Assembly (NCBI GenBank): GCA_034422875.1 | Contig: DAOUJI010000066.1 | Coordinates: 9,821 to 73,820 of the forward strand | From: DAOUJI01 sp034422875 | GTDB taxonomy: Bacteria; Chloroflexota; Dehalococcoidia; Lucifugimonadales; JAGWBF01 | Reading direction: 5' to 3' | DNA: 64,000 bases | In this document: one piece after another, positions 25,768-34,201 of the stretch | Position numbering within the stretch: the stretch's first letter is position 1 | Layout: every line of letters starts with the position of its first letter | Notes under the pieces: model-generated | What the model saw: only the letters and a program-made list of their open reading frames with translations | Databases searched by the model: none | What the model was told of the DNA's origin: nothing | Translations under genes and position numbers: made by a program

Positions 25768-26569
25768 ACAAGAAACCGAGTCCTACTACGACTCGGAAGA
25801 CGTCATATACCGGTCGGTCTGGGACGAAGACGGGAGCGTCCACTGGGGCCTCTTTGACGAAAGCGGCGACAAGGACTTCCTCAAGGCCTGCGACAGGCTG
25901 AACCGGACGATGGTCGCCAAAGGCGGCATTAACCAGGACTCTTCGGTGCTGGACTTGGGCTGCGGCAACGGGACGACGGCCATATGGCTCGCCGGAGCCA
26001 GCGGTGCGCACGTGACTGGCATTGACCTCAGCGGCGTCCGAGTGGCCAACGCATTGGACAAAAAGGCCGCGCTAGACCCCGGTCTCGGGGACAGAGTGGC
26101 TTTCGAGAAGGCCTCGGCCACCGAACTTCCCTTCGCTGACGGCTCCTTCACCCACGTCTGGAGCCAAGCAGTGATCTACCACGTGCCGGATAAACGCACG
26201 GTCCTGAGCGAGGCCTACCGCGTCCTGGCAGAGGGCGGCATCATGGTGTTCGATGACCTCCTCAGGCCAAAGCGGGACATTACGCCTGAAGCCCAGACCT
26301 ACGTATACGACCGGCTGCTGTACGACACAGAGTTCAGTTTCGAGTCTTATCAGCAGGCTCTCAAGGACCAGGGTTTCGAACTGCTTGAAGCCTTGGACAT
26401 TTCCCCCCACCTGAGGCAGAGCTACCTGTGCCTGTCCGAGCGCACTCCCAAGGACGAAACGTTGGACGAAGCCGAACATTACAAGTGGCTCACCAAAGCA
26501 TACATCGAGACCGCCGCCGCTGTGGACAAAAACGAGCTGGGCTGGGGTCTCTACATCTGCCGGAAGTAA
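25748..26569 (+). CDS. SAM-dependent methyltransferase, sarcosine/dimethylglycine N-methyltransferase-like
   Basis: A class I methyltransferase of 273 aa. SAM motif I is VLDLGCGNGTTAIWLA, the acidic loop VTGIDLS, and a later VWSQAVIYHVPDK block. The N-terminal segment ESYYDSEDVIYRSVW followed by VHWGLFDES resembles the YY-D...W...H-G-Y/F stretch of glycine/sarcosine/dimethylglycine N-methyltransferases, which make glycine betaine. The ATG at 25748 has GAGGGA 6 nt before it and overlaps panD by 20 nt. With panD upstream, beta-alanine or its N-methyl derivatives are the obvious candidate acceptors; this is inference. It is 1 nt from the next methyltransferase gene. Confidence 0.82.
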   Translation: MVSKFSEQETESYYDSEDVIYRSVWDEDGSVHWGLFDESGDKDFLKACDRLNRTMVAKGGINQDSSVLDLGCGNGTTAIWLAGASGAHVTGIDLSGVRVANALDKKAALDPGLGDRVAFEKASATELPFADGSFTHVWSQAVIYHVPDKRTVLSEAYRVLAEGGIMVFDDLLRPKRDITPEAQTYVYDRLLYDTEFSFESYQQALKDQGFELLEALDISPHLRQSYLCLSERTPKDETLDEAEHYKWLTKAYIETAAAVDKNELGWGLYICRK

Positions 26570-26570
26570 C

Positions 26571-27203
26571 ATGCCGGACAGTCATAACAGAGTTCAATGG
26601 GTCTATTCCTCCAACTCCAACCAGGAGTTGGAGGAACGCTACGACCAATGGGCCGCCGAATACGACAAGGACCTGTCCGAGGAGTTCGAGTGGAACGCCC
26701 CACAGACGGCGGCTGACCTGTTCGCGAAACACGTCCCCGCCGGAGCGAAAATCCTGGACGCTGGAGCCGGCACCGGCCTTGTGGGTGAATGTCTAGCCCA
26801 GTCGGGCTACCGTGACCTCTACGCCATGGACCTGTCTCTGAGAATGCTGGAGGAGGCCCGGCAAAAGGACCTCTACAAAGATTTCCGCCAGATGACCCTT
26901 GGTGAGGAGCTGGGCTACGAAACCGACTCATTCGACGCGGTCATAAGTGTTGGGGTGTTCACCACGGGCCACGCCCCGGCCCATGCCTTCGACGAGTTGG
27001 CCCGCATCACCAAGCCCGGCGGGTTCATTGTGTTCAGCTTGCGGGTTGACCTGTTCGAAGAAGGCGGCTTCAAGGAATACCAGGAGGGCATGGAAGAAGC
27101 CGGCAAGTGGAAGCTGGCCGAGCTATCCGAGCCCTACTACGCGCTCCCCAAGGGCGAGCCCGACGTAATCCACCGCATCTGGGCCTACCAAGTCACCGCC
27201 TAG
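26571..27203 (+). CDS. SAM-dependent methyltransferase (class I)
   Basis: The 210-aa protein begins with YDQWAAEYDKDL, a common entry helix of small-molecule methyltransferases. SAM motif I is ILDAGAGTGLVGECLA, the acidic residue lies in YAMDLSLRML, and motifs II/III are near FDAVISVGVFTTGH and ITKPGGFIVFSLR. It is unlike the preceding methyltransferase in sequence, so it is not a tandem duplicate. Starting 1 nt after that gene, it belongs to the panD operon and may carry out another methylation step of the same product. Confidence 0.82.
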   Translation: MPDSHNRVQWVYSSNSNQELEERYDQWAAEYDKDLSEEFEWNAPQTAADLFAKHVPAGAKILDAGAGTGLVGECLAQSGYRDLYAMDLSLRMLEEARQKDLYKDFRQMTLGEELGYETDSFDAVISVGVFTTGHAPAHAFDELARITKPGGFIVFSLRVDLFEEGGFKEYQEGMEEAGKWKLAELSEPYYALPKGEPDVIHRIWAYQVTA

Positions 27204-27207
27204 CGCC

Positions 27208-27225
27208 GCCGCCTTCCAGGGCGGC
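27208..27225 (+). terminator. Hairpin after the panD-methyltransferase operon
   Basis: GCCGCC (27208-27213) pairs with GGCGGC (27220-27225), 4 nt after the stop. No T-run follows, so termination may be incomplete. Confidence 0.35.
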
Positions 27226-27342
27226 TCAACTTCCCTACCTGTGCCTCATTCGTTCCGATCACGCTGACCGTGTTTTTGTGACGAATTGTCATCTGCTATT
27301 ATTGGGTGAGTTGTAATACCTGAATAATTGAAGTCATTCACT

Positions 27343-29790
27343 ATGAAAGTCGAAAGGGTTGGGATTCCAACGATTGTTGTCGCCGCAATTGCCTTTTGGG
27401 TGGCCGCTGCGGCAATTGGGATCCTCTCCATCCCGAAGGTCCTGGCGCACGATCCGTCCTCAGGCGACTGCTCCTCTGGCATCGCTGTACCCAACGCAGC
27501 CAGCAACCCGGGGCTGGTGTCCGACTGCGAAGCGTTGCTGGCGTCCCGGGACACTTGGTCCGGTCAGGCGACTCTTAATTGGTCTCAGGACATCCCCATG
27601 GGAGACTGGGATGGGATCGCTCTCGATGGCATGCCGCCAAGGGCGACAAAGCTGATAGGCATCGGAGCGAAGTTGACCGGCTCGATACCCGCCGAATTGG
27701 GCAGGCTTGATAAGTTGGAAGAATTGAATCTGGCAGGAAATCACCTAACAGGCCCGATTCCACCCGAACTGGGTAACCTTGCTGATTTGCAAGTGCTGGT
27801 GCTTAACTCGAACCAGTTGACTGGTGCAATTCCTGCGGAACTGGGCAACCTATCCAGCTTGAAAGTCCTCCGACTTTCCGAGAATCGGTTGGACGGTCCT
27901 ATACCCCCAGAGCTGGGTCGATTGTCGACGCTGTTATGGCTGTCTCTCACTCAGAACCAATTGAGTGGGCCTATCCCTTCAGAACTGGGCAGTTTGCCTA
28001 ATCTGGTGTTTCTTTATCTCAGAGGCAATCGGCTGATCGGCCATATTCCTTCGGATCTCAGTCGGCTGACTATGCTGTACGATCTTGACCTCTCTTACAA
28101 TCAACTAAACGGTTCGATACCGGAAGAGTTGGGCCTCCTGTCCAAGTTGCAATTCCTAGACCTTACCAACTCTGGATTGAGCGGCCCAATACCGAGGGAA
28201 TTGGGAAACCTATCCGGTTTGGTTTGGCTCAATCTTTCTTACAACCAGTTGAGTGGAGCAGTGCCCTCGGAGTTGGCGGGTCTATCAAAGTTGACAAGAC
28301 TTTGGCTCCATGGGAATCAGTTGACCGGGCCAATACCCTCTCAGTTGGGTAACCTCTCAAACCTGGTGGAACTGACCCTAGGGGGCAACGATCTCACCGG
28401 TACGATACCCACTCAACTGGGTAGCCTCGCCAACCTGGAATCTCTGTCCCTCGACTATAACCAGCTGACCGGGCCGATACCCTCGGAGTTGGGGAACCTG
28501 ACCAAATTGCAGAACCTATGGCTCAACAGCAATCAGTTGAATGAGTCGATACCCAACTCGCTAGGCAACTTAATCAACCTGAAATCGCTAGACTTGTCGA
28601 AGAACCGGTTGAAGGAGAACGTGCCCAATGAACTAGGCATCTTGGTCAACCTGCAATCATTGAACCTGTCAAACAACCGCTTGACCGGGACTATCCCAGT
28701 TCAGCTTGGCAGCTTATCCAGACTGGAGACGCTAAATCTCTCTGGCAACCAGTTGGATGGGACGATACCCGCAGAGCTTGGCGTGTTGTCTAACCTGAGA
28801 GAAATCTGGATTGGTGGAAACCAGTTGACCGGATGCATACCAGCCGCTTTGAAAGCGGTGCTAGATAATGACCTCGCCACTCTCGGTCTACCGTTCTGCC
28901 ACCCGTTGCAGGATGCTTGTGCCATCGAAGGGGCAGTGCCAAATGCGTACAATAATCACCAGTTGGTGGCCGACTGCTATGCTTTGCTGGAGACACGGGA
29001 TATCTTGGATGATTCCGGTTTGCTGAATTGGTCGGCGGACCTGTACATCACAGACTGGGATGGGGTCACAGTCAGTGGCACGCCGCTTCGCGTCACCGGG
29101 GTCCGGCTCGACAGCTACAAGTTAGGCGGTACTATACCGCCACAGCTATCCAGGCTGACCGATCTAAAGTTGCTGTCCCTAACTTACACCCAAATGACCG
29201 GCCCGATTCCAACTGAATTAGGCAGTTTCTCCAACTTGAAAGAACTATACCTAGGCAGTAACCAGTTGACAGGCCCGATTCCCGCTGAGTTGAGTAGTCT
29301 CTCCAATCTCCGCCATCTCTACCTCAGCAGCAACCGTTTAGATGGGACGATACCGGCCGCACTAGGGGGCCTCGTCAAGCTTGAGGAACTGGCCCTCTCC
29401 TATAATCAATTGACCGGTTCAGTTCCTGCTGAACTGGGCAACCTAACCAGGCTGCAACGACTGAGACTGTCCCACAACCAATTGACCGGGGACATACCGG
29501 CCGAGTTAGGACAACTCGCAAACCTAACGGAACTGAAGCTTGCTGGGAGCCAGCTGACCGGGTGCATTCCGCAGGGATTGAGAGATGTAGCAGTCAATGA
29601 CTTTGGCGGCCTCGGCCTGCCGTTCTGCATGTTGACCGAGGAAGAGTTGCTCGACCGGTATGACGGCAACGGCAACGGGACCATCGAGAGAGACGAAGCC
29701 CTTGACGCTGTGGCAGACTACTTCGCAGACCTAATCAGCAGAGATGACGTGTTAACCATCATCTCACTCTATTTCTCGTCGTCCGGTTGA
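27343..29790 (+). CDS. Secreted plant-type leucine-rich-repeat protein with C-terminal EF-hand module
   Basis: A signal peptide (ending near KVLAHDPS) precedes two LRR solenoids of 24-residue plant-like repeats (L-TG-IP-ELG-L--L--L-L--N-). The first has about 16 repeats, the second about 6. Each opens with a cap containing DCYALLETRD or DCEALLASRD and a DWDGI/V motif, and closes with LTGCIP and a LGLPFC capping Cys. The last ~45 residues hold an EF-hand loop (DGNGNGTIERDE) and the DYF...YFS helices shared with two other proteins of this window. The ATG at 27343 is preferred to the TTG at 27328; no good Shine-Dalgarno is visible. Likely a surface adhesion or binding protein. Confidence 0.87.
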   Translation: MKVERVGIPTIVVAAIAFWVAAAAIGILSIPKVLAHDPSSGDCSSGIAVPNAASNPGLVSDCEALLASRDTWSGQATLNWSQDIPMGDWDGIALDGMPPRATKLIGIGAKLTGSIPAELGRLDKLEELNLAGNHLTGPIPPELGNLADLQVLVLNSNQLTGAIPAELGNLSSLKVLRLSENRLDGPIPPELGRLSTLLWLSLTQNQLSGPIPSELGSLPNLVFLYLRGNRLIGHIPSDLSRLTMLYDLDLSYNQLNGSIPEELGLLSKLQFLDLTNSGLSGPIPRELGNLSGLVWLNLSYNQLSGAVPSELAGLSKLTRLWLHGNQLTGPIPSQLGNLSNLVELTLGGNDLTGTIPTQLGSLANLESLSLDYNQLTGPIPSELGNLTKLQNLWLNSNQLNESIPNSLGNLINLKSLDLSKNRLKENVPNELGILVNLQSLNLSNNRLTGTIPVQLGSLSRLETLNLSGNQLDGTIPAELGVLSNLREIWIGGNQLTGCIPAALKAVLDNDLATLGLPFCHPLQDACAIEGAVPNAYNNHQLVADCYALLETRDILDDSGLLNWSADLYITDWDGVTVSGTPLRVTGVRLDSYKLGGTIPPQLSRLTDLKLLSLTYTQMTGPIPTELGSFSNLKELYLGSNQLTGPIPAELSSLSNLRHLYLSSNRLDGTIPAALGGLVKLEELALSYNQLTGSVPAELGNLTRLQRLRLSHNQLTGDIPAELGQLANLTELKLAGSQLTGCIPQGLRDVAVNDFGGLGLPFCMLTEEELLDRYDGNGNGTIERDEALDAVADYFADLISRDDVLTIISLYFSSSG

Positions 29791-29798
29791 CGTACGCG

Positions 29799-29823
29799 TC
29801 GGCCGGTCATCCCAATAGGCCGA
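29799..29823. terminator. Possible shared hairpin between convergent genes
   Basis: TCGGCC (29799-29804) and GGCCGA (29818-29823) flank a 13-nt loop in the 83-nt gap between the convergent LRR and monooxygenase genes. No T-run is present. Confidence 0.3.
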
Positions 29824-29873
29824 TTCAGGTCTAATGGTTTGCGCCCCAATGCTTGGTCACACAGAGCGCGCCA

Positions 29874-31508
29874 TTATTCCAGTATGAACCCCTCGTAGCC
29901 GTTGGCGGCGGCCGCGTTGCGCTTGGCCCGCATCACCGGAGCAGTGTCCGGTGAGGAGAGCAGCGCACGGGGCTTGCCGGGGATGTTCGCCCCCACAAAC
30001 CAGGAGTTGGCCTGGGTGCGGATATGCTTGGCGCCCTCTACCTTCACGTGCTCCAGCCAGGCGTCCTCCGCCTCCACATTGGCCGAGATGCGTGAGTAAC
30101 CGTTGTCGCGCACGTATTGGATGCAGTCGGTCACCCACTCCACCAGCGGCTCGGCGGCCCTGACGAAGTTACCCACCGAGGCTGCGTTGATGGTGAAGAG
30201 ATTGGGGAAGCCGGCGCTCTGGATGCCCATGAAGGTGCGAGGTCCGTTGGAGAACTTGTCCTTAAGGGTGCGCCCGCCCTCGCCGCAGATGTGTACCCTG
30301 TTCAGGGCCCCGGTGACGGCGTCGTACCCCGTGGCGAAGATGATGACCTCCAGCTCGTACTCGGCGTCGGTTGTAGCGAGCCCGTTGGGAGTGATGCGCT
30401 GGATAGGGGCCGCTTTCACGTCCACCAGCAGCACGTTGTCCTGGTTGAAGACCTCGTAGTAGCCGCTCTCGCACGGGACCCGCTTGGAGCCGAACATGTG
30501 GTCCTTGGGCACCAGCATTTCGGCGACGACCGGGTCATGGACGCGCTCACGGATTTTCTGGCGGACGAACTCGGCGTAGTGTTCGTTGGCCTCTCCGGGG
30601 ATCATCACATCGTAATAATTGGACAGCCACTTCTTGAAACCTGGCTCCGCCCACAGCCTTTCGTACTGCTCCTGCCGTTCTTCTTCCGACACTTCGAGGG
30701 CCGACCGGGGGTCGAATTCGTGCATGAAGGAACCGGGAGTTTCCAGACACTTCTGGAAAATCTCTGGGTAGTTCGCCTTTATCTCCTTCTGCATCTCATC
30801 GTCAATCGGGCCGTTCCGGAGAGGCGCGCAGTAGTTTGCCGTCCTCTGGAAGACTGTCAGGTGGCCTACTTCCTTGGCGATTTCCGCGATGAGTTGGACG
30901 GCGGTGGCTCCGGTGCCTACGACCCCAACGCGCTTGCCCGCCAGGTCCATGCCTTCCTTGGGCCATCTGCCGGTGTGGCACCAGGCGCCCTTGTAGCTGT
31001 CCAGCCCTTCAAACTCGGGGACGTAAAACGCCGACAGAAGGCCCACTGCGGTAACTAGGAACTGACCTCTCGCCTTGAGACCGCCGTCAGTCTCTATCTC
31101 CCAGAGATTGGTTGTTTCGTCATAAATGGCCGATTTGATCCTGGCGTTGAATTGGATGTCCCTCTTGAGGTCGAACTTGTCGGCTACGTAGTTGAGGTAG
31201 CGTTCGTTCTCAGGCTGGCCGGAGTAGAGCTCCTTCCAGTCCCATTCGTCGAGCAGTTCCTGGGAGAAGGAGTACCCGTATGTGTAGCTCTCGGAGTCAA
31301 AGCGGGCCCCGGGATAGCGGTTCCAATACCATGTGCCCCCCACTCCGCTGGCTTCATCGAACGCTCTCACGGAGAGCCCCATATTTCGTAGGCGGTACAA
31401 CATGTACAGCCCGGTGACTCCGGCTCCGATGACCAGGGCGTCGTACTGTCCGAGGTCCTCGTTGGATTGCTGTGGGGCTGCTGGATTTTGCTGCAAAGAA
31501 TCGACCAT
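29874..31508 (-). CDS. Flavin-dependent Baeyer-Villiger-type monooxygenase
   Basis: FAD-binding Rossmann motif VIGAGVTGLYMLYRL (about residues 26-40), then GGTWYWNRYPGARFD as in cyclohexanone/cycloalkanone monooxygenases. The BVMO fingerprint appears as YKGAWCHTGRWP (consensus FxGxxxHxxxWP). The NADPH Rossmann motif is VGVVGTGATAVQLI, and later FATGYDAVTGAL matches the third flavin motif. At 544 aa it is typical class B. Such enzymes insert oxygen next to ketones or oxidise heteroatoms; expanded flavin monooxygenase sets are described in SAR202. GAGG lies 7 nt upstream of the ATG. No redox partner is adjacent, as expected for the class. Confidence 0.92.
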   Translation of the reverse strand: MVDSLQQNPAAPQQSNEDLGQYDALVIGAGVTGLYMLYRLRNMGLSVRAFDEASGVGGTWYWNRYPGARFDSESYTYGYSFSQELLDEWDWKELYSGQPENERYLNYVADKFDLKRDIQFNARIKSAIYDETTNLWEIETDGGLKARGQFLVTAVGLLSAFYVPEFEGLDSYKGAWCHTGRWPKEGMDLAGKRVGVVGTGATAVQLIAEIAKEVGHLTVFQRTANYCAPLRNGPIDDEMQKEIKANYPEIFQKCLETPGSFMHEFDPRSALEVSEEERQEQYERLWAEPGFKKWLSNYYDVMIPGEANEHYAEFVRQKIRERVHDPVVAEMLVPKDHMFGSKRVPCESGYYEVFNQDNVLLVDVKAAPIQRITPNGLATTDAEYELEVIIFATGYDAVTGALNRVHICGEGGRTLKDKFSNGPRTFMGIQSAGFPNLFTINAASVGNFVRAAEPLVEWVTDCIQYVRDNGYSRISANVEAEDAWLEHVKVEGAKHIRTQANSWFVGANIPGKPRALLSSPDTAPVMRAKRNAAAANGYEGFILE

Positions 31509-31665
31509 GACGTTACCTCTTCAACTCTTTGGACTGTTGCGGCTGCAACGACGGGTCGGGCGCTCGCCGTCAAGTGAGCCTGATATATTTTAGCCGATTT
31601 ACCGGTGTGTCCGTCAATTTTGCCCACCTACAGTGTGTTTGGTTCCTAAAGTCGCCCGGAACAGT

Positions 31666-31738
31666 CCGTTCGCCCTGAGCTTGTCGAGGGGTCTTCCGTT
31701 CATGGTTCGACGAACTCACCAAGAACGGGTCAGGGGCG
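31666..31738. repeat. REP-like imperfect palindrome
   Basis: The ends CCGTTC (31666-31671) and GAACGG (31733-31738) pair, and the arms share the pattern CCGTTC..(CC/GG)TGAG..GTCGA. Sequences of the form CCCTGAGCTTGTCGA are a very common dispersed repeat in many environmental bacteria, so this is probably one unit of a genome-wide family. Confidence 0.6.
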
Positions 31739-31748
31739 TTCCTCTCAC

Positions 31749-31789
31749 GCCCCGTCCCTTCCCCCTCTGGGAGAAGGTGAGGATGGGGC
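31749..31789. repeat. Second palindromic repeat
   Basis: GCCCC (31749-31753) and GGGGC (31785-31789) close a stem that continues with CCTTC/GAAGG around CCCTCTGGGAG. The CCCTCTGGGAGAAGGTGAGG core is another widespread intergenic repeat type. Confidence 0.45.
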
Positions 31790-31851
31790 CGCCCGGACTC
31801 TGGACGCTGTGTTACACTCAACCGCTCCGCCGAGCATTGGAGGACTGACCT

Positions 31852-32724
31852 ATAGCTCCTAATGACGGTTTCTACTGGGCCTTTCTGGCTCTTCTGGGAT
31901 GGGGCTGCGCAGACTACCTGGCGCGCTCCGCCTCCGGGCGATATGGAAGCGTTAGCGTCACAGTTCTCAGCCTGATTATTGGTCTGGCGGCTCCTCTGCC
32001 CTTTGTGCTGGCGGAAATTGTCCAGGGGTCATTGCACGTTGACTGGTCTGCATTGGCAATCTGGGCGCCCGCAACCGGAGGGTTTCTAGGAATCGCCTAC
32101 CTGGTCTACTACACAGGTTTGCAACGGGGTTCCGTCACCGTGGTGTCCACTGCGGCTTCGGCTTGGCTGGCCGTCACAGTGTTGATTGCTGTCGTCGCGT
32201 TTGGAGAGAGTCTCTCGTTGGGTCAAGCCGGTTTGATGGCCGTCATTTTCGTCGGCATACTCATGCTTTCGGCAGGCCGGCTGAACGTAACGGGCATTAG
32301 CTCAGGGCTGCCTTGGGGGCTCGGAGCCATGTTCGCCATCGGCGTCGCCCTGGCGTTGCTTGACCGTGTAACCGAAGCGGCGGGGCCTATGATGGCGGTG
32401 CTTGTTGTCCGCGCGGTCTCCATAGCGCCCACGTACGTCTTCGCGCGGCTGCGACGCGTAACAGTCCAGATGCCCACTAACCGGAACGGATGGGCGTTGC
32501 TGCTGGCCGTTGGACTTCTCGACGCTGGGGCCTATGTCGGATACAACCTGGGCGTGGACACGGCCTCCGTCGCTGTCGTGGCTCCCATAGCAGCGGCCCA
32601 CCCAGTTGCAACCATCGCGCTGGCCGTAGCCCTTAGTCGCGAACGGCCTCACCCGCTACACTGGGCAGGCGCCGTCGCAGCTATAGGGGCTACCATCGGC
32701 CTCAGCTTTCTGGTTGGAGCTTAA
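31852..32724 (+). CDS. EamA/DMT family membrane transporter, apparent ATA start
   Basis: The protein has ten hydrophobic segments in two EamA halves: DGFYWAFLALLGWGCADYLA at the N-terminus, ATGGFLGIAYLVYYTGLQRG at the end of half one, and AGAYVGYNLGVDTASVAVVAP near the end of half two. A conventional start exists only at GTG 32005, which would remove the first helix and a half. The frame is open upstream to a TGA at 31846. ATA at 31852 lies 8 nt after a perfect GGAGG (31839-31843) and gives M/I-APNDGFYW, about 290 aa, the normal length. No ATG, GTG or TTG occurs between. The substrate is unknown. Confidence 0.75.
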   Translation: MAPNDGFYWAFLALLGWGCADYLARSASGRYGSVSVTVLSLIIGLAAPLPFVLAEIVQGSLHVDWSALAIWAPATGGFLGIAYLVYYTGLQRGSVTVVSTAASAWLAVTVLIAVVAFGESLSLGQAGLMAVIFVGILMLSAGRLNVTGISSGLPWGLGAMFAIGVALALLDRVTEAAGPMMAVLVVRAVSIAPTYVFARLRRVTVQMPTNRNGWALLLAVGLLDAGAYVGYNLGVDTASVAVVAPIAAAHPVATIALAVALSRERPHPLHWAGAVAAIGATIGLSFLVGA

Positions 32725-32911
32725 CGGGAACGCCGGTGTGACAGACCTATATCAGGCTCTATACACAGTCCGTCGGACCCTGGATAGGGGGTCGGCTGGG
32801 TAATCTGCGCGACGGCGATTCGTTCCCACAGCGGGACGGTCTGCCACTAATGAACACCGTCTCGCCCTATGCGGAGGAGATGAACGGCTCGGTTCTGTCT
32901 ACCGTCAAGTT

Positions 32912-32987
32912 TGGTGGAGATAGGGGGACTCGAACCCCCAACCTCGGCATTGCGAACGCCGCGCTCTCCCAGTTGAGCTATATCCCC
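32912..32987 (-). tRNA. tRNA-Ala (CGC)
   Basis: On the minus strand the acceptor GGGGATA pairs with TATCTCC and includes the G3:U70 wobble that marks alanine tRNAs. D-arm GCTCAACTGGGAGAGC, anticodon loop TTCGCAA (anticodon CGC), T-arm GGGGGTTCGAGTCCCCC, discriminator A, and an encoded CCA (32912-32914). It reads GCG codons. Confidence 0.95.
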
Positions 32988-33099
32988 AGGGAACGCCTGA
33001 ATTCGGGATCTTCGGAGTTCCGAGTTCAGAGTCCAGACTGAAATGCTATAGCGCCCCTCTGAAGGGTGTCAAGCAAAGCAGCGCCAGGCGCCTACAGGC

Positions 33100-33897
33100 T
33101 TAGCTCCCGAGAAGCCTGCCCTCGCAACCCTCCAGGGCCTTCTCCAGCAACGGGATGTTGGCGTCGTCGGTGAGGCCCGTGTTGATGGGCGTCACCGAAA
33201 TCATCTTGTTGAGAGCAGCCCAAATGTCCGTGCCTTCCTCCTGCTCACGCTCTTTGAAAAGGGGCACGTCCCGGTTGATGCGGTAAGTCATGCTACGGAT
33301 GTCCTCGTCCTCTTTCACCGACTCGCCGTAGCTGCGGCGGCCCAGCCTCGTGACCCTTACCCCTTTCAGGTTCTCAGCCGGCTCGTTGGGCAGATTCACG
33401 TTGACGAGGGTCGGAGGCAAGCTGGCGCCATTCTTGAGGCTCTCGACCACGATGCCTAAGAAGGCCGCAGCCACATCGTAGCGGGTGTCCCTGAGGGCGC
33501 CCACGGATATGGCAATGGACGGGCATCCCCGGACGTATCCCTGCAGCGCTGCTCCCACCGTGCCGGAGATAAGCACGTCCTCTCCCAGGTTTGACCCCTG
33601 GTTTATCCCCGACACCACGAGGTCCACGGGCCCGGCCAGCTGCTCCAGGGCCAGGACGGCGGCGTCCGCCGGGGTGCCTTCGATGGAGTAGGCTACAATT
33701 TCGTGGGGGCCTTTCTCCACCAGCGGTTCCACCTGAAAGACCCGCAGGGGTCTCCGCAGAGTCAGTGAAGCGCCGACACCACTGTGGTCCCGGTCGGGAG
33801 CCGCCACGCAGACGTCCCCGTGGAGCTTCAAGGCGTTCACGGCCGCCCAAAGCCCCGGGGCCCTGAACCCATCGTCATTAGTCGCTAGAATCTTCAA
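33100..33897 (-). CDS. surE: 5'/3'-nucleotidase SurE
   Basis: The metal site motif ILATNDDGFRAPGLWAAV (Asp-Asp), then VAAPDRDHSGVGASLT, GTPADAAVLAL and LVVSGINQGSNLGEDVLISGTVGAA are the SurE signature. At 265 aa it is full length. The start is TTG with AGGTGAG just upstream; there is no ATG nearby. SurE dephosphorylates nucleoside monophosphates and is linked to stationary-phase survival. It lies between the two tRNA genes, all on the minus strand. Confidence 0.93.
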   Translation of the reverse strand: MKILATNDDGFRAPGLWAAVNALKLHGDVCVAAPDRDHSGVGASLTLRRPLRVFQVEPLVEKGPHEIVAYSIEGTPADAAVLALEQLAGPVDLVVSGINQGSNLGEDVLISGTVGAALQGYVRGCPSIAISVGALRDTRYDVAAAFLGIVVESLKNGASLPPTLVNVNLPNEPAENLKGVRVTRLGRRSYGESVKEDEDIRSMTYRINRDVPLFKEREQEEGTDIWAALNKMISVTPINTGLTDDANIPLLEKALEGCEGRLLGS

Positions 33898-33955
33898 CTA
33901 TCTCACCTGTTTTTATGGTGCCGGAGAAGCTCCGGAGAGGAAAGGAGGAGACTGC

Positions 33956-34030
33956 TGGTGGCAACGGGTGGGTTCGAACCACCGACCTAGCGCTTATGAA
34001 GCGCCCGCTCTGCCCCTGAGCTACGTTGCC
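33956..34030 (-). tRNA. tRNA with CAT anticodon (elongator Met, or Ile2)
   Basis: On the minus strand the acceptor GGCAACG pairs with CGTTGCC. Then U8-A9, D-arm GCTCAGGGGCAGAGC, anticodon stem GGCGC/GCGCT with loop TTCATAA (anticodon CAT), T-arm GGTGGTTCGAACCCACC, discriminator A and encoded CCA (33956-33958). The paired position 1-72 excludes initiator tRNA. Elongator Met is likelier than lysidine-modified Ile2, but sequence does not fully decide. Confidence 0.92.
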
Positions 34031-34201
34031 ACAACTGGGGCTATTGTCAGAAGGGCTGCCGACGCGACGCCAGCAGCCCCCGGATTTCCAATATACCTAT
34101 TCACCCTGACGCCTGTCAACGCGCACGACGCGCCTTTGCTGGACACCCTGACGACGCCGTTTTATAGTCTGTTCAACAGGTGCTTTCAGGAGGCTTACCC
34201 T

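Larger units (their letters stand above)
31509..31851. other. Repeat-bearing intergenic region
   Basis: No gene is supported. The left ~150 bp should contain the minus-strand monooxygenase promoter. The right half holds two palindromic elements listed separately. Confidence 0.5.

Noticed and set aside
33968..34201. N-terminal extension of the aminotransferase
   Set aside because: It would read through the antisense of tRNA-Met; AGGAGG precedes the ATG at 34202.
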